NCBI RefSeq assembly: GCF_023715525.1
Contig: NZ_JAMBOG010000010.1
Span: 62,001-126,000, forward strand
Source of the DNA: Kocuria rosea
GTDB lineage: Bacteria > Actinomycetota > Actinomycetes > Actinomycetales > Micrococcaceae
Length of the DNA: 64,000 nucleotides
Reading direction: 5' to 3'
A model generated the notes under the pieces. That model did no database searches. It was given only the letters and a program-made list of their open reading frames with translations, and had not been told where the DNA came from. Positions 9,064-17,461 of this stretch are shown here, in pieces. A program made the translations under genes and the position numbers. How positions within the stretch are numbered: position 1 is the first letter of the stretch; each line of letters starts with the position of its first letter.

Positions 9064-10916
9064 CAGGCGTTCTCCTCGGAGGTGCGGGCGGGGGCGGACG
9101 ACGCCGAGGCGCCGGCCGGTGCGCCGGCCGGCGCGTCACCGGCGGGCTCCTCCGGGGCGGCGGCCCGGGCGGCGAGCCGGCGCCGCTCGGCGATGGTCAG
9201 GCCGTCGTGCTCCCCGGGCTGCCGCAGCCGCCCGGCCCCCCGGTAGAGGGGCACGGCGTCGAGGGCCTCGGGGTTGAGCCCCGAGTGCTTCCCGCCGCCG
9301 CCGAAGTAGCGGGTGCGGGCGAGCAGCACCATGACCGGGTGGGTGAACAGGAAGACCACGAGCAGGTCGGCGAGCGCGGTCAGGCCCAGGGTGAAGGCGA
9401 AGCCGCGGACGTTGCCGACCGCCACGAAGTAGAGCACCACGGCGGCCAGCAGGTTCACGGCCTTGGACGCGAGCACCGTCTGGCGGGCGCGCCGCCAGCC
9501 GTGGTCGACCGCGGCGGGAATGGAGCGGCCGCCGCGGATCTCGTCGCGGATGCGCTCGAAGTAGACGATGAAGGAGTCGGCGGTCTGGCCGATGGCCACG
9601 ATCAGGCCCGCGACGCCCGCCAGGGACAGCCGGTAGTTCGCGGACCAGCCCAGCAGCGCGATCGCCAGCCAGGTGAGCACGCCGGCCACCACGAGGGAGC
9701 TGATGGTCACGAGGCCGAGCAGCCGGTACTGGAACAGCGAGTAGACGCACACCAGGGCCAGGCCGATGAGCCCGGCGACGATGCCCATCCGCAGCTGGTC
9801 GGCGCCCAGCGTCGCGGAGATCTGCTGCTCGGACTGGATCCCGAAGCTCACCGGCAGGGCACCGTACTTGAGCTGCTCCGAGAGGAACTTGGCCTGCTCC
9901 TCGGTGAAGCTGCCCGTGATCTCGGCCTTGCCGTCGGAGATCACGGCGTTCATGGACGGCGCGGAGACCACCTGGCCGTCGAGCAGGATCGCGAACTGGC
10001 TGCGCGGGTCCCCGGGCGTGGTCTGCCCGATGCCGTAGAGCCGCTCGGACAGCACCCGGAACCGGTCGGTGGCCTCGGGGCCGAACTGGAGGTTCACGGC
10101 GAACTGGTTCAGGGACACGCCCGTGGAGTTCTGCGCGGTCCCGTAGGAGGCGTCCTGGATGCCGGTGCCCTGGATCTCGACGGGGCCGAGCAGGTACTTG
10201 GTGCCGGTGTCGGGCTCGCACGCGACGACCGGCTCGTCGGCCGGCTGCGCCTCCCGCTCCTCGGGGGGCACCGTGGCGGTGCAGTCGGTGGCCTCGAACT
10301 GCCGGTAGAGCTCGGGGGTGATCCAGTTGGGGTCGGAGGAGTCGGCGGGCTCGCCCGTGGGCTCGGGCAGCTCGTCCTTCGGCGTGCGCTGGTCCTCGGG
10401 CACGGCCCCGGCGGCGGCGGTCGTGAGCACGGGGCGGAAGTTCATCTCCGCCGACGACTGGATCAGCTCCCGGGTCTCGGCGGAGGGCACGCCCGGCATG
10501 GACACGACGATGTTGTCCCCGGACTGGGTGGAGATCTCCGCCTCGGAGACCCCGGACCCGTCGACGCGCTGGCGGATGATCTCGACCGCCTGGCTGAGCT
10601 GCTCGGGGGTGATCTCCCGGCCCTCGTCGTCGCCCCGCAGCGACGGGGAGAGGATCATCTGGGTGCCGCCCTCGAGGTCGAGGGCGAGCTTCGGGCCCCA
10701 GCCGGTGCGGTCCGTGCCGGCGCCCCAGGCGAGCAGCCCGGCCAGCAGGGCCAGGAGCACGAGGAGCCCGAGCAGGGAGCGGCGGGCGCCGGAGAGGGCG
10801 GCCCGCACCCCCGGGCCCGCGGGGGCGCTGGAGCCGGCCCGCGCGCCCGCGCGCCGGGAGCCGTCGGGGGCGTCGGGTCCGGCGCCGCCGGACGTGTTCC
10901 GTGTGGTCAGTGCCAT
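9063..10916 (-). CDS. secD: Protein translocase subunit SecD
   Basis: 617 residues; forms the SecDF membrane complex that drives late steps of protein secretion. TM1 (LLGLLVLLALLAGLLAW) follows a basic, disordered N-terminus. The signature LDLEGGTQMIL comes next, then a long extracytoplasmic P1 region with an inserted acidic/Pro-rich segment, then the five-helix block. ATG at 10916 is chosen because AAGGA lies six bases upstream; an in-frame TTG at 10934 lies above that ribosome site. Runs yajC-secD-secF. Confidence 0.97.
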   Translation of the reverse strand: MALTTRNTSGGAGPDAPDGSRRAGARAGSSAPAGPGVRAALSGARRSLLGLLVLLALLAGLLAWGAGTDRTGWGPKLALDLEGGTQMILSPSLRGDDEGREITPEQLSQAVEIIRQRVDGSGVSEAEISTQSGDNIVVSMPGVPSAETRELIQSSAEMNFRPVLTTAAAGAVPEDQRTPKDELPEPTGEPADSSDPNWITPELYRQFEATDCTATVPPEEREAQPADEPVVACEPDTGTKYLLGPVEIQGTGIQDASYGTAQNSTGVSLNQFAVNLQFGPEATDRFRVLSERLYGIGQTTPGDPRSQFAILLDGQVVSAPSMNAVISDGKAEITGSFTEEQAKFLSEQLKYGALPVSFGIQSEQQISATLGADQLRMGIVAGLIGLALVCVYSLFQYRLLGLVTISSLVVAGVLTWLAIALLGWSANYRLSLAGVAGLIVAIGQTADSFIVYFERIRDEIRGGRSIPAAVDHGWRRARQTVLASKAVNLLAAVVLYFVAVGNVRGFAFTLGLTALADLLVVFLFTHPVMVLLARTRYFGGGGKHSGLNPEALDAVPLYRGAGRLRQPGEHDGLTIAERRRLAARAAAPEEPAGDAPAGAPAGASASSAPARTSEENA

Positions 10917-10964
10917 GGTCTTCCTTACGGGCAACGGCCCGGTCCCCCGGGCCTGCTCATGGGA

Positions 10965-10989
10965 ACGGGCCGACCAGTGGTCGGCCCGT
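10965..10989 (-). terminator. 11-bp perfect hairpin between yajC and secD
   Basis: ACGGGCCGACC pairs with GGTCGGCCCGT around the loop AGT, with no T tract. It stands inside what is normally one transcript, so it may attenuate, protect an mRNA end, or end yajC. Confidence 0.45.
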
Positions 10990-11003
10990 GCTCCCGAGGG
11001 GGG

Positions 11004-11465
11004 TCAGTCGCTGCGCTGTCCGGGGTCGCGCGGGGTGTCCTCGTCGCGGACCTCGGCGGACGTCGACCCGGGCAGTTCCTCACCGGGCGCCGGGCGCGCC
11101 CCGAGGTCGCCGGCCGGCTCGGCGTCGGCCGCCGTGGCGGGCTGCTCGTCGACGACCGTGGTGACGGTCTGCAGGTGGACGGTGACGGAGGTGCCGGGGG
11201 CGATCTCCAGGACGGCCTTGTTCTCGTCCCGGTCGATGGCCCGGACGGTGCCGTAGAGGCCGAAGCTGGTCATGACCTCCGTGCCGGGGGCCATGCTCGC
11301 CTGCTTCTCCTTCATCTGGGCCGTGGCCTTCTTCTGCCGGCGCATGGGCAGCCACAGCAGCAGCACCATGGCCACGAGCATCAGCGGCAGCAGCCACGAG
11401 GTGCCGCCGCCCGCGGGCTGGGCCGCCTGGGCGGTGAGGGACTGGACGAGGAGGTGCGGGCTCAC
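11004..11465 (-). CDS. yajC: Preprotein translocase subunit YajC
   Basis: Small single-span membrane partner of SecDF. Using GTG at 11465 (CGGAAG six bases upstream) gives 153 residues, with the TM helix WLLPLMLVAMVLLLWLPM near residue 25. Then come the basic RRQKK stretch and the YajC core (ASMAPGTEVMTSFGLYGTV). The last ~45 residues are an acidic Pro/Ala-rich tail longer than in most homologues. An upstream GTG at 11516, also with a GGAG, would add 17 residues. Confidence 0.92.
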   Translation of the reverse strand: MSPHLLVQSLTAQAAQPAGGGTSWLLPLMLVAMVLLLWLPMRRQKKATAQMKEKQASMAPGTEVMTSFGLYGTVRAIDRDENKAVLEIAPGTSVTVHLQTVTTVVDEQPATAADAEPAGDLGARPAPGEELPGSTSAEVRDEDTPRDPGQRSD

Positions 11466-11535
11466 GGACTTCCGTTCGATCGGGTGCAGGTGTTGCTCCC
11501 ATGGTAGGTGATCCACCCCGGAGCTCCCTGGAGGC

Positions 11536-11558
11536 GCCCGCGCCGGAACGGCGCGGGC
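11536..11558 (-). terminator. 10-bp perfect hairpin after ruvB
   Basis: GCCCGCGCCG pairs with CGGCGCGGGC around the loop GAA. It lies in the 117-base gap between the ruvB stop and the yajC start. No T tract. Confidence 0.5.
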
Positions 11559-11582
11559 CCGGCACCGCCGGTCCGTGGCCGC

Positions 11583-12707
11583 TCAGCCCTCGAACAGCGG
11601 GGGCTCCTCGTCGTCCCCGCCCGGCGCGCCCGGCGCCGCGCCGAAGGCGGCGCGCACGGCGGGGTCCTGGAAGGCGGCGTGCTCGGGCGGGGTCAGGCCG
11701 AGGTGCTCCCACGCCGCGGCCATGGCGATGCGGCCCCGCGGGGTCCGGCCCAGCAGGCCCTCCCGCACGAGGTAGGGCTCGGCGACCGTCTCGACGGTCT
11801 CGGTCTCCTCCCCCACGGCGATCGCGAGGGTGGACAGCCCGACCGGGCCGCCGCCGAACTTCGTGACCAGGGCCTCCAGCACGGAGCGGTCGAGGCGGTC
11901 GAGCCCGCGGGCGTCGACCTCGTACATGTCCAGGGCCGTGGAGGCGGCGCGGGCGTCGATCCGGTCGACGCCGTGCACCAGCGCCCAGTCCCGCACCCGG
12001 CGCAGCAGCCGGTTGGCGATGCGCGGGGTGCCGCGCGAGCGGGACGCGACCTCGGTGAAGGCCTCGGCGGTCATGGCGAGGTCCATGAGCCCGGCGGAGC
12101 GGCGCAGCACGAGCTCCAGCTCCTCCACGGAGTAGAACTCGAGGTGTCCGGTGAACCCGAAGCGGTCGCGCAGGGGCCCGGGCAGCAGCCCGGCGCGGGT
12201 GGTGGCGCCCACGAGCGTGAACGGCGGGAGGTCGAGCGGGATGGAGGTGGCCCCGGCGCCCTTGCCGACGACGATGTCGACCCGGAAGTCCTCCATGGCC
12301 ATGTAGAGCATCTCCTCGGCGGGGCGGGACATCCGGTGGATCTCGTCGAGGAAGAGCACCTCCCCCTCGGTGAGGGAGGACAGGATCGCGGCGAGGTCCC
12401 CGGCGTGCTGGATGGCCGGGCCCGAGGAGATGCGCAGCGGCGCGGCCATCTCCTCGGCGATGATCATGGCGAGAGTGGTCTTGCCCAGGCCCGGCGGGCC
12501 GGAGAGCAGGACGTGGTCGGCGGAGCGCCCGCGCAGCTTCGAGGCCTCGAGGACGAGGGAGAGCTGCTGGCGGACCCGCTTCTGGCCCACGAACTCGTCG
12601 AGGTTCGCCGGGCGCAGCGCGGACTCCAGCTGCTTCTCGTCGGGCTCGTTGTCCGCGGAGACCAGCCGGTCGCGGGAGTTGACGGCCGGGCCGTCCTCGC
12701 GGGCCAC
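11583..12707 (-). CDS. ruvB: Holliday junction helicase RuvB
   Basis: Hexameric AAA+ motor that drives branch migration with RuvA. 374 residues. It shows Walker A ([12 protein letters not shown]), Walker B (LFLDEIHRM), sensor I (GATTRAG), the arginine-finger region (GPLRDRFG), and a C-terminal winged helix (TPRGRIAM). The GTG start at 12707 lies two bases after the ruvA stop, so coupling is likely. The tail after EHLGL is longer than usual and rich in Pro, Gly and acidic residues. Confidence 0.97.
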   Translation of the reverse strand: MAREDGPAVNSRDRLVSADNEPDEKQLESALRPANLDEFVGQKRVRQQLSLVLEASKLRGRSADHVLLSGPPGLGKTTLAMIIAEEMAAPLRISSGPAIQHAGDLAAILSSLTEGEVLFLDEIHRMSRPAEEMLYMAMEDFRVDIVVGKGAGATSIPLDLPPFTLVGATTRAGLLPGPLRDRFGFTGHLEFYSVEELELVLRRSAGLMDLAMTAEAFTEVASRSRGTPRIANRLLRRVRDWALVHGVDRIDARAASTALDMYEVDARGLDRLDRSVLEALVTKFGGGPVGLSTLAIAVGEETETVETVAEPYLVREGLLGRTPRGRIAMAAAWEHLGLTPPEHAAFQDPAVRAAFGAAPGAPGGDDEEPPLFEG

Positions 12708-12709
12708 GG

Positions 12710-13351
12710 TCAGGCCCCCCGCTCGGCGGCGGTGCGGGTGCCGGCCTTCGCCGTGCCCAGCCACGCCAGGACGGTGCGCAGGATGACCGCGACGTCCCCG
12801 GAGTCCGCGAGCTCCTCGCGCCCGGCCAGGGCGTCGGCGATGCCGCGGGTGGCGTCCTTCTCGTTCCAGCCCAGGCCCACGAGGGCCTCCAGCACCTGCG
12901 CGCGCCACGGCTCGACCGGGACGGCCGCCGGCTCCGCGGGCCGCTCGGGGACGATGAGCTTGTCGGCGAGCTCCAGCACGATCCGGCGGGCGCCCTTGGG
13001 GCCGATCCCGGGGACCTTGGTGAAGGCCTTGGCGTCGCCCTGGGCGATGGCCCGGTGGACGTCGTCGGGGCCCAGCACGGCGAGCACGGCCAGTGCGGTG
13101 CGCGGGCCGACCCCGCTGACGCCGAGCATGATCTCGAAGACCTCCCGCTCGGCGGGACCGCGGAAGCCGAAGAGCAGCGGCGACTCGTCCTTGCGGGCGA
13201 CGAAGGCGGTGTCGAGGCGGACCTCTCCCCCGACGCGCAGCCCGGAGAGCGTCTCCGCGGTGGCGTGCACCTGGACGCCGAAGCCGCTCACCGACACGAC
13301 GGCGGTGGTCAGGCCGACGTGCTCGACCCGGCCCGTGATGGACGCGATCAC
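12710..13351 (-). CDS. ruvA: Holliday junction-binding protein RuvA
   Basis: Tetrameric junction-binding protein that loads RuvB. 213 residues from a GTG at 13351 preceded by GGAGG at spacing seven. It starts [13 protein letters not shown] (OB-fold), has the central HhH motifs ([13 protein letters not shown] and [16 protein letters not shown]), and a C-terminal RuvB-binding domain ([12 protein letters not shown]). An in-frame start nine codons upstream lacks a better ribosome site. It precedes ruvB in an operon. The 180-base gap to ruvC holds a tandem repeat. Confidence 0.97.
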   Translation of the reverse strand: MIASITGRVEHVGLTTAVVSVSGFGVQVHATAETLSGLRVGGEVRLDTAFVARKDESPLLFGFRGPAEREVFEIMLGVSGVGPRTALAVLAVLGPDDVHRAIAQGDAKAFTKVPGIGPKGARRIVLELADKLIVPERPAEPAAVPVEPWRAQVLEALVGLGWNEKDATRGIADALAGREELADSGDVAVILRTVLAWLGTAKAGTRTAAERGA

Positions 13352-13402
13352 CGCGTGCCTCCTTCCGGTGCCCGGCACCGACGACGTCGGCCGGGCGCCG
13401 TG

Positions 13403-13453
13403 CGAACAGAACTACGGACACAACTACCGGACAGAACTACCGAACACATCTAC
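13403..13453. repeat. Four imperfect 12-13-bp tandem repeats upstream of ruvA
   Basis: Units CGAACAGAACTAC (13403), GGACACAACTAC (13416), CGGACAGAACTAC (13428) and CGAACACATCTAC (13441) lie head to tail, 51 bases above the ruvA start. The patch is clearly less GC-rich than its surroundings. It does not match the actinobacterial LexA palindrome. Confidence 0.75.
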
Positions 13454-13531
13454 GAATGTGTCGTCGACCGCCACTCTAGCAGTGGGCCCCGACGCCACCG
13501 GCGCACCCGGCGGCGCACCGCCCGGGCCGGC

Positions 13532-14158
13532 TCAGCCGCGCCCGCCCCGGCGGGCACGGGCCTCCGCCTCCGCCCACGCCTGCTGGGCGGGGGTCATGAC
13601 CCGGCGGCGGTGGGCGACCGGGCGGGCGCCCTGGTGGGTCTCGGTGCCGGCGGTGGCGTCCATGCCCGTGCCGCCGCCGCGCCAGCCGTGGCAGATGGCG
13701 ATGGCCAGGGCGTCCGCGGCGTCCGCCGGCCTCGGCGCCTCGGCGAGGCGCAGGATGCGCACCACCATCCGGGCGACCGAGGCCTTGTCCGCCCCGCCGT
13801 CGCCGGTGACCGCGGCCTTGACCTCCGAGGGGGTGTGCCAGGCCACCGGGATCCCGTGCCGGGCGGCGGCCGCGATCACTGCCCCGGAGGCGTGGGCCGT
13901 GCCGATCACCGTGTTCACGCTGGTCTGGGCGAACACGCGCTCCAGGGCCACCGTGTCCGGGTGGTAGCGCTCGATCCAGCGCTCGGCCGCCTCCCAGATC
14001 CGCAGGATCCGCCGGTCCAGGGGGTCGGCCGCCGCCGTGCCGGCCACGCCGACGTCCACGAGGGACGCCGTGCGGTTGCCGGCCATGTCGATCAGGCCGA
14101 AGCCGCAGCGCGTCAGTCCGGGGTCGACCCCGAGGATCCGCTGGGCGGTCGTGGTCAG
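13532..14158 (-). CDS. ruvC: Crossover junction endonuclease RuvC, CTG start likely
   Basis: Dimeric nuclease that resolves Holliday junctions. With the CTG start it has 208 residues: [14 protein letters not shown] with catalytic D12, E73 in ALERVF, and D146/D149 in [11 protein letters not shown]. The tail is a basic extension of about 50 residues. There is no ATG, GTG or TTG between the end of yebC and the first catalytic Asp; the only suitable codon is CTG at 14158, overlapping the yebC stop as CTGA. The next ATG (MAGNRTA) would remove D12. No clear ribosome site is seen, so it probably relies on coupling to yebC. Confidence 0.93.
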   Translation of the reverse strand: MTTTAQRILGVDPGLTRCGFGLIDMAGNRTASLVDVGVAGTAAADPLDRRILRIWEAAERWIERYHPDTVALERVFAQTSVNTVIGTAHASGAVIAAAARHGIPVAWHTPSEVKAAVTGDGGADKASVARMVVRILRLAEAPRPADAADALAIAICHGWRGGGTGMDATAGTETHQGARPVAHRRRVMTPAQQAWAEAEARARRGGRG

Positions 14159-14916
14159 TCCTCGGTCTCGAGCTGCGCCAGGACCTCGGCGGGGATCTCG
14201 GCGTTCGAGTAGACGTTCTGCACGTCGTCGAGCTCCTCCACGGCCTCGGCCAGGCGCAGGAACCTGCGGGCGCCGTCCGCGTCCAGCTCCACCTTCATGG
14301 TGGGGCGGAACTGCGGGTCGTCGTTGTTGTACTCGAGCCCGGCCTCGTCGAGGGCCGCGCGGATGCTCGGCAGGTCGGTGGCCTCGGAGACGACCTCGAA
14401 GACGTCCTCCTGCTCCACGACCTCCTCGGCGCCGGCGTCGAGCACGGCCATGAGCACGTCGTCCTCGCTCAGCCCGTCTGCGCGGGTGACCTCGACGACG
14501 CCCTTGCGCTCGAAGAGGAACGCCACGGAGCCGGAGTCGGCCATGGTGCCGCCGTTGCGGGTCACGGCCACGCGGACCTCGGAGGCCGCCCGGTTCTTGT
14601 TGTCGGTGAGGCACTCGATGTAGAGGGCGGTGCCCTGGGGGCCGCGGGCCTCGTAGAGGATCTCGGTGTAGTCCACGACCTCACCGGTCAGCCCGGCGCC
14701 GCGCTTGATGGCGCGGTCGATGTTGGCCACCGGCACCGAGTTCTTCTTGGCCTTGGACACGGCGAGGTCCAGGGCCGGGTTGCCCGAGGTGTCGGGCCCG
14801 CCCATGCGCGCCGCCACCTCGATGCCCTTGATGTACTTGGCGAAGGCCTTGGCGCGCTTGGCGTCGATCGCGGCCTTCTTGTGCTTGGTCGTGGCCCATT
14901 TGGAGTGCCCTGACAT
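14155..14916 (-). CDS. yebC: YebC/PmpR family (TACO1-like) regulatory protein
   Basis: 253 residues of a universally conserved family, described as transcriptional regulators and more recently linked to translation of proline-rich stretches. The N-terminal signature [20 protein letters not shown] and the three-domain layout, including GYGP-like [18 protein letters not shown], are clear. ATG preceded by GAGGAGG. First gene of yebC-ruvC, and it overlaps ruvC by four bases. Confidence 0.96.
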   Translation of the reverse strand: MSGHSKWATTKHKKAAIDAKRAKAFAKYIKGIEVAARMGGPDTSGNPALDLAVSKAKKNSVPVANIDRAIKRGAGLTGEVVDYTEILYEARGPQGTALYIECLTDNKNRAASEVRVAVTRNGGTMADSGSVAFLFERKGVVEVTRADGLSEDDVLMAVLDAGAEEVVEQEDVFEVVSEATDLPSIRAALDEAGLEYNNDDPQFRPTMKVELDADGARRFLRLAEAVEELDDVQNVYSNAEIPAEVLAQLETED

Positions 14917-14972
14917 GCGTTCCTCCTCGGAAGTCTGCGACGCGATGGTGCGCCGGGGAAGTCGTCGGTCCT

Positions 14973-15000
14973 CGTCCCGGCGCGGCGGGGCGCCGGGACG
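14973..15000 (-). terminator. 11-bp perfect hairpin between gatD and yebC
   Basis: CGTCCCGGCGC pairs with GCGCCGGGACG around the loop GGCGGG. It is downstream of gatD and upstream of yebC, both on the minus strand. No T tract. Confidence 0.5.
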
Positions 15001-15054
15001 GGCCGGAAAAGTCCTGGTCCATTCTACCGGGTGCGCCCGCTCCCGGTGCCGGGC

Positions 15055-15786
15055 CTAGCGGGGCCTGGCCTGGGCGACCTCGCGGGCGCGCTCGGCGAGG
15101 GTGTCGTCGAGGGGCTCGCCGTCGAAGACCCCGAGGCGGCGCTCCACCGCCGCGCGCAGGAGGTGGTCGGCCACCGCCGGGTTCTTCGGCAGCATCGACC
15201 CGTGCAGGTAGGACGCCACGACGTTGTGCACGCGCGCGCCCTCGGTGCCGTCCTCGCCGTTGTTGCCGGCACCGTGGACCACGGTGCCGAGCGGGGCCTG
15301 GCCGGGACCCAGGCGGGTGATCCCGGAGTGGTTCTCGTAGCCGACGACCGTGCCGAACTCGGGGGAGTCCAGGACGATGTTGCCGATCAGCCGGGTGGGC
15401 CCGCCCACGGTGGTGACGTCGAGGACGCCGATGCCGGGCAGGGTCTGCCCGGCGCCGGTGCGGAACTCGTGGCCGAACAGCTGGTAGAGCCCGCAGATCG
15501 CAAGCATGGGCACGCCGTCGGCGGCCATGGCCCGCAGCTCGGGGGCGATGCGCTGCAGGTCCTCCTGGACCCGGAACTGCCCGGAGTCCTGACCGCCGCC
15601 GCCCACGAGCAGGTCGGCGTCCCGGGGGAAGGGGTCCCCGGGGTTGTGGTCGGTCAGGCGCACGGCGTAGCCGTAGCGCTCGAGCCGGCGCTTGAGGGTC
15701 AGGGTGTTGCCCCAGTCCCCGTAGATGTTCATGTCCCGGGGGTAGAGCTGGACGAGGTGGACGGTGCGGTCGGTGGGGGCAGTCAT
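15055..15786 (-). CDS. gatD: Lipid II isoglutaminyl synthase, glutaminase subunit GatD
   Basis: Supplies ammonia from glutamine to MurT, which amidates the D-glutamate of lipid II to D-isoglutamine on the cytoplasmic face of the membrane. 243 residues of the CobB/CobQ-like class I amidotransferase fold. Nucleophile Cys98 in MLAICGLYQLFG, with catalytic His195 in SYLHGSMLPKNP. The start is seven bases after the murT stop. The VGGGGQDSGQ motif is typical of GatD. Confidence 0.93.
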   Translation of the reverse strand: MTAPTDRTVHLVQLYPRDMNIYGDWGNTLTLKRRLERYGYAVRLTDHNPGDPFPRDADLLVGGGGQDSGQFRVQEDLQRIAPELRAMAADGVPMLAICGLYQLFGHEFRTGAGQTLPGIGVLDVTTVGGPTRLIGNIVLDSPEFGTVVGYENHSGITRLGPGQAPLGTVVHGAGNNGEDGTEGARVHNVVASYLHGSMLPKNPAVADHLLRAAVERRLGVFDGEPLDDTLAERAREVAQARPR

Positions 15787-15793
15787 GGGGCTC

Positions 15794-17101
15794 TCAGATC
15801 TCGGCGACCTCGGCCACGCGGGAGAGCTCCCGGCGCAGCGCGAGCATGGACGTGTAGGTGCAGAAGACGCGCATCGGCCGGTCCCCGGCCTGCGCGACGA
15901 ACCGGCGCAGCGCCTCGCCGAGGTCCGGGGCGACCTCGCGGACCGGGACCTCGTCGTAGTCCAGGCGCAGCGCCATGTCCCAGGCCCGGGTGCCGGCCAC
16001 CACGTCGACGCCCCCGTCGCGCAGGGAGTGGAAGTCGACGTCCCACAGCCAGGAGACGTCCCGGCCGTCGGCGTACTCGTCGTTGATGGTGATCATCGTG
16101 GCGTAGTCGCCGGGCCGGGCCGACGCCAGGGAGAGGCGGAAGCCGGCGGGGTTCTTCACGAGCAGCAGCTGCAGCGGGCGGCCGTCGACCTCGATGGTCT
16201 CGCCGCGCCCGAAGGCGGGGGTCACCCGGGACAGCTCGTCGACCAGCGCGGCGCGGTCGGCGGCGGGCCCGGCGACCGCGAGCGCGAGGGCCAGGGCGGC
16301 GGCGGCGTTGTAGATGTTGTAGACGCCGTAGAGCTCCACGGTGGTCGAGACGTCCTCGCCGTCCACCGTGAGGTGCACCCGGTTCGCCTCGAAGGACGTC
16401 AGCTCCACGGCGGCGCCGGGACGCGGGGCGAGCTCCTGCTCGTGGTCGGCCTCGGCGTCGGGGCCGCCGGCGGAGCGCATGTCGTCGTCGGAGGGGAACA
16501 TGGGCCGCAGCCGGGCCGAGAGGCCGAACCAGTGCACGCCGGTGCCGTCGGGGACGTGCTCGGCGAGGGAGGCGATGCGGGGGTCCTCCCGGTTGAGCAC
16601 GACCGCGCCCGTGGTCGCCGCGGCGACCTCGGCGAGCATCCGGCGGGTGGTGTCGATCTCGCCGAAGCGGTCGAGCTGGTCGCGCATGACGTTGAGCAGC
16701 AGCGCGTAGCGGGGCCGCACCTGCTTGACGAAGTGCACGGCGTGCGCCTCGTCGAGCTCCAGCACGGCGATGTCGGCGTCGAGGCGGCCGGTGAGGCTCA
16801 TCTCCCCCAGCAGGGCGGCGGCGACGCCGCGCACGAAGTTCGAGCCCGTGCGGTTGGTGAAGACCTTGTAGCCCTGGGCGCGCAGCAGCTGCACGGCCAT
16901 CTTGGTGGTCGTCGTCTTGCCGTTGGTGCCGCTGATCACGACCACGCCGTGCGGGAGCTTCGCGAGCTCCTCGGCCACGAAGCCGGGATGCAGCTTCTCC
17001 ATCACGAGGCCGGGGAACGCGGAGCCTCCGCCGCGCAGGGTGGAGAGGTACCGGATGCCTTGGCCGAGCAGGCGCACGTGGGGTCGGGACATGCGCTCCA
17101 T
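15794..17101 (-). CDS. murT: Lipid II isoglutaminyl synthase, ligase subunit MurT
   Basis: ATP-dependent Mur-ligase-like enzyme that amidates lipid II with GatD. 435 residues. The P-loop is GTNGKTTTT at 58-66, the central domain has LELDEAHAVHF, and the C-terminal DUF1727 domain carries the conserved INDEYADGRDVSWLWD. The four cysteines of the zinc ribbon known from staphylococcal MurT are absent: the only cysteine is near the C-terminus (VFCTYTSM), and the expected ribbon position is a charged loop. ATG at 17101; a second ATG at 17092 with GGAG just upstream is possible. It diverges from the amidotransferase gene. Confidence 0.93.
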   Translation of the reverse strand: MERMSRPHVRLLGQGIRYLSTLRGGGSAFPGLVMEKLHPGFVAEELAKLPHGVVVISGTNGKTTTTKMAVQLLRAQGYKVFTNRTGSNFVRGVAAALLGEMSLTGRLDADIAVLELDEAHAVHFVKQVRPRYALLLNVMRDQLDRFGEIDTTRRMLAEVAAATTGAVVLNREDPRIASLAEHVPDGTGVHWFGLSARLRPMFPSDDDMRSAGGPDAEADHEQELAPRPGAAVELTSFEANRVHLTVDGEDVSTTVELYGVYNIYNAAAALALALAVAGPAADRAALVDELSRVTPAFGRGETIEVDGRPLQLLLVKNPAGFRLSLASARPGDYATMITINDEYADGRDVSWLWDVDFHSLRDGGVDVVAGTRAWDMALRLDYDEVPVREVAPDLGEALRRFVAQAGDRPMRVFCTYTSMLALRRELSRVAEVAEI

Positions 17102-17461
17102 CCTAGGGCGTCCGCCGGCGCTGCCCCGCCGGGCGGGGCCGGCCGTGCCGGGGGCTCGGGCCTCCCGGCTGCCCGGGCCCGTCCTGGGCGGGCACCTCCG
17201 CCGCCGGGGCGCGGCGCTGCGCCGCTGGGGGGCGTCCGTCGTGCGGACCGCACCGAGCAGGGTGGCGGTCGAAGGCGGCGGTCAGCTCGTCCCGAGGGGC
17301 AGCGGCGGCCCGGATCCGGCCGGCACCCGCTTCGCCGCCCGACCGCACGCCCCGGGAGGCATACAGTAAGGGCACGTACCGCTTCCTCGGGGACCCCGGG
17401 GAAGTGCCCGGCACCTTCAGCAGCGAGGGGGGCCCGGGCGGAACGGACGAGGAGCACGACG
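17102..17461. other. Divergent intergenic region, no gene seen
   Basis: 360 bases between the murT and asnB-like starts. It should hold both promoters. A -10-like TACAGT at 17362-17367 faces the asnB-like gene, but I find no -35 at a suitable distance. I see no gene, RNA motif or repeat here. Confidence 0.5.

Noticed and set aside
13403-13470. LexA box or CRISPR repeats upstream of ruvA
   Set aside because: No TCGAAC-N4-GTTCGA match. Units are too short, imperfect and without spacers for CRISPR.
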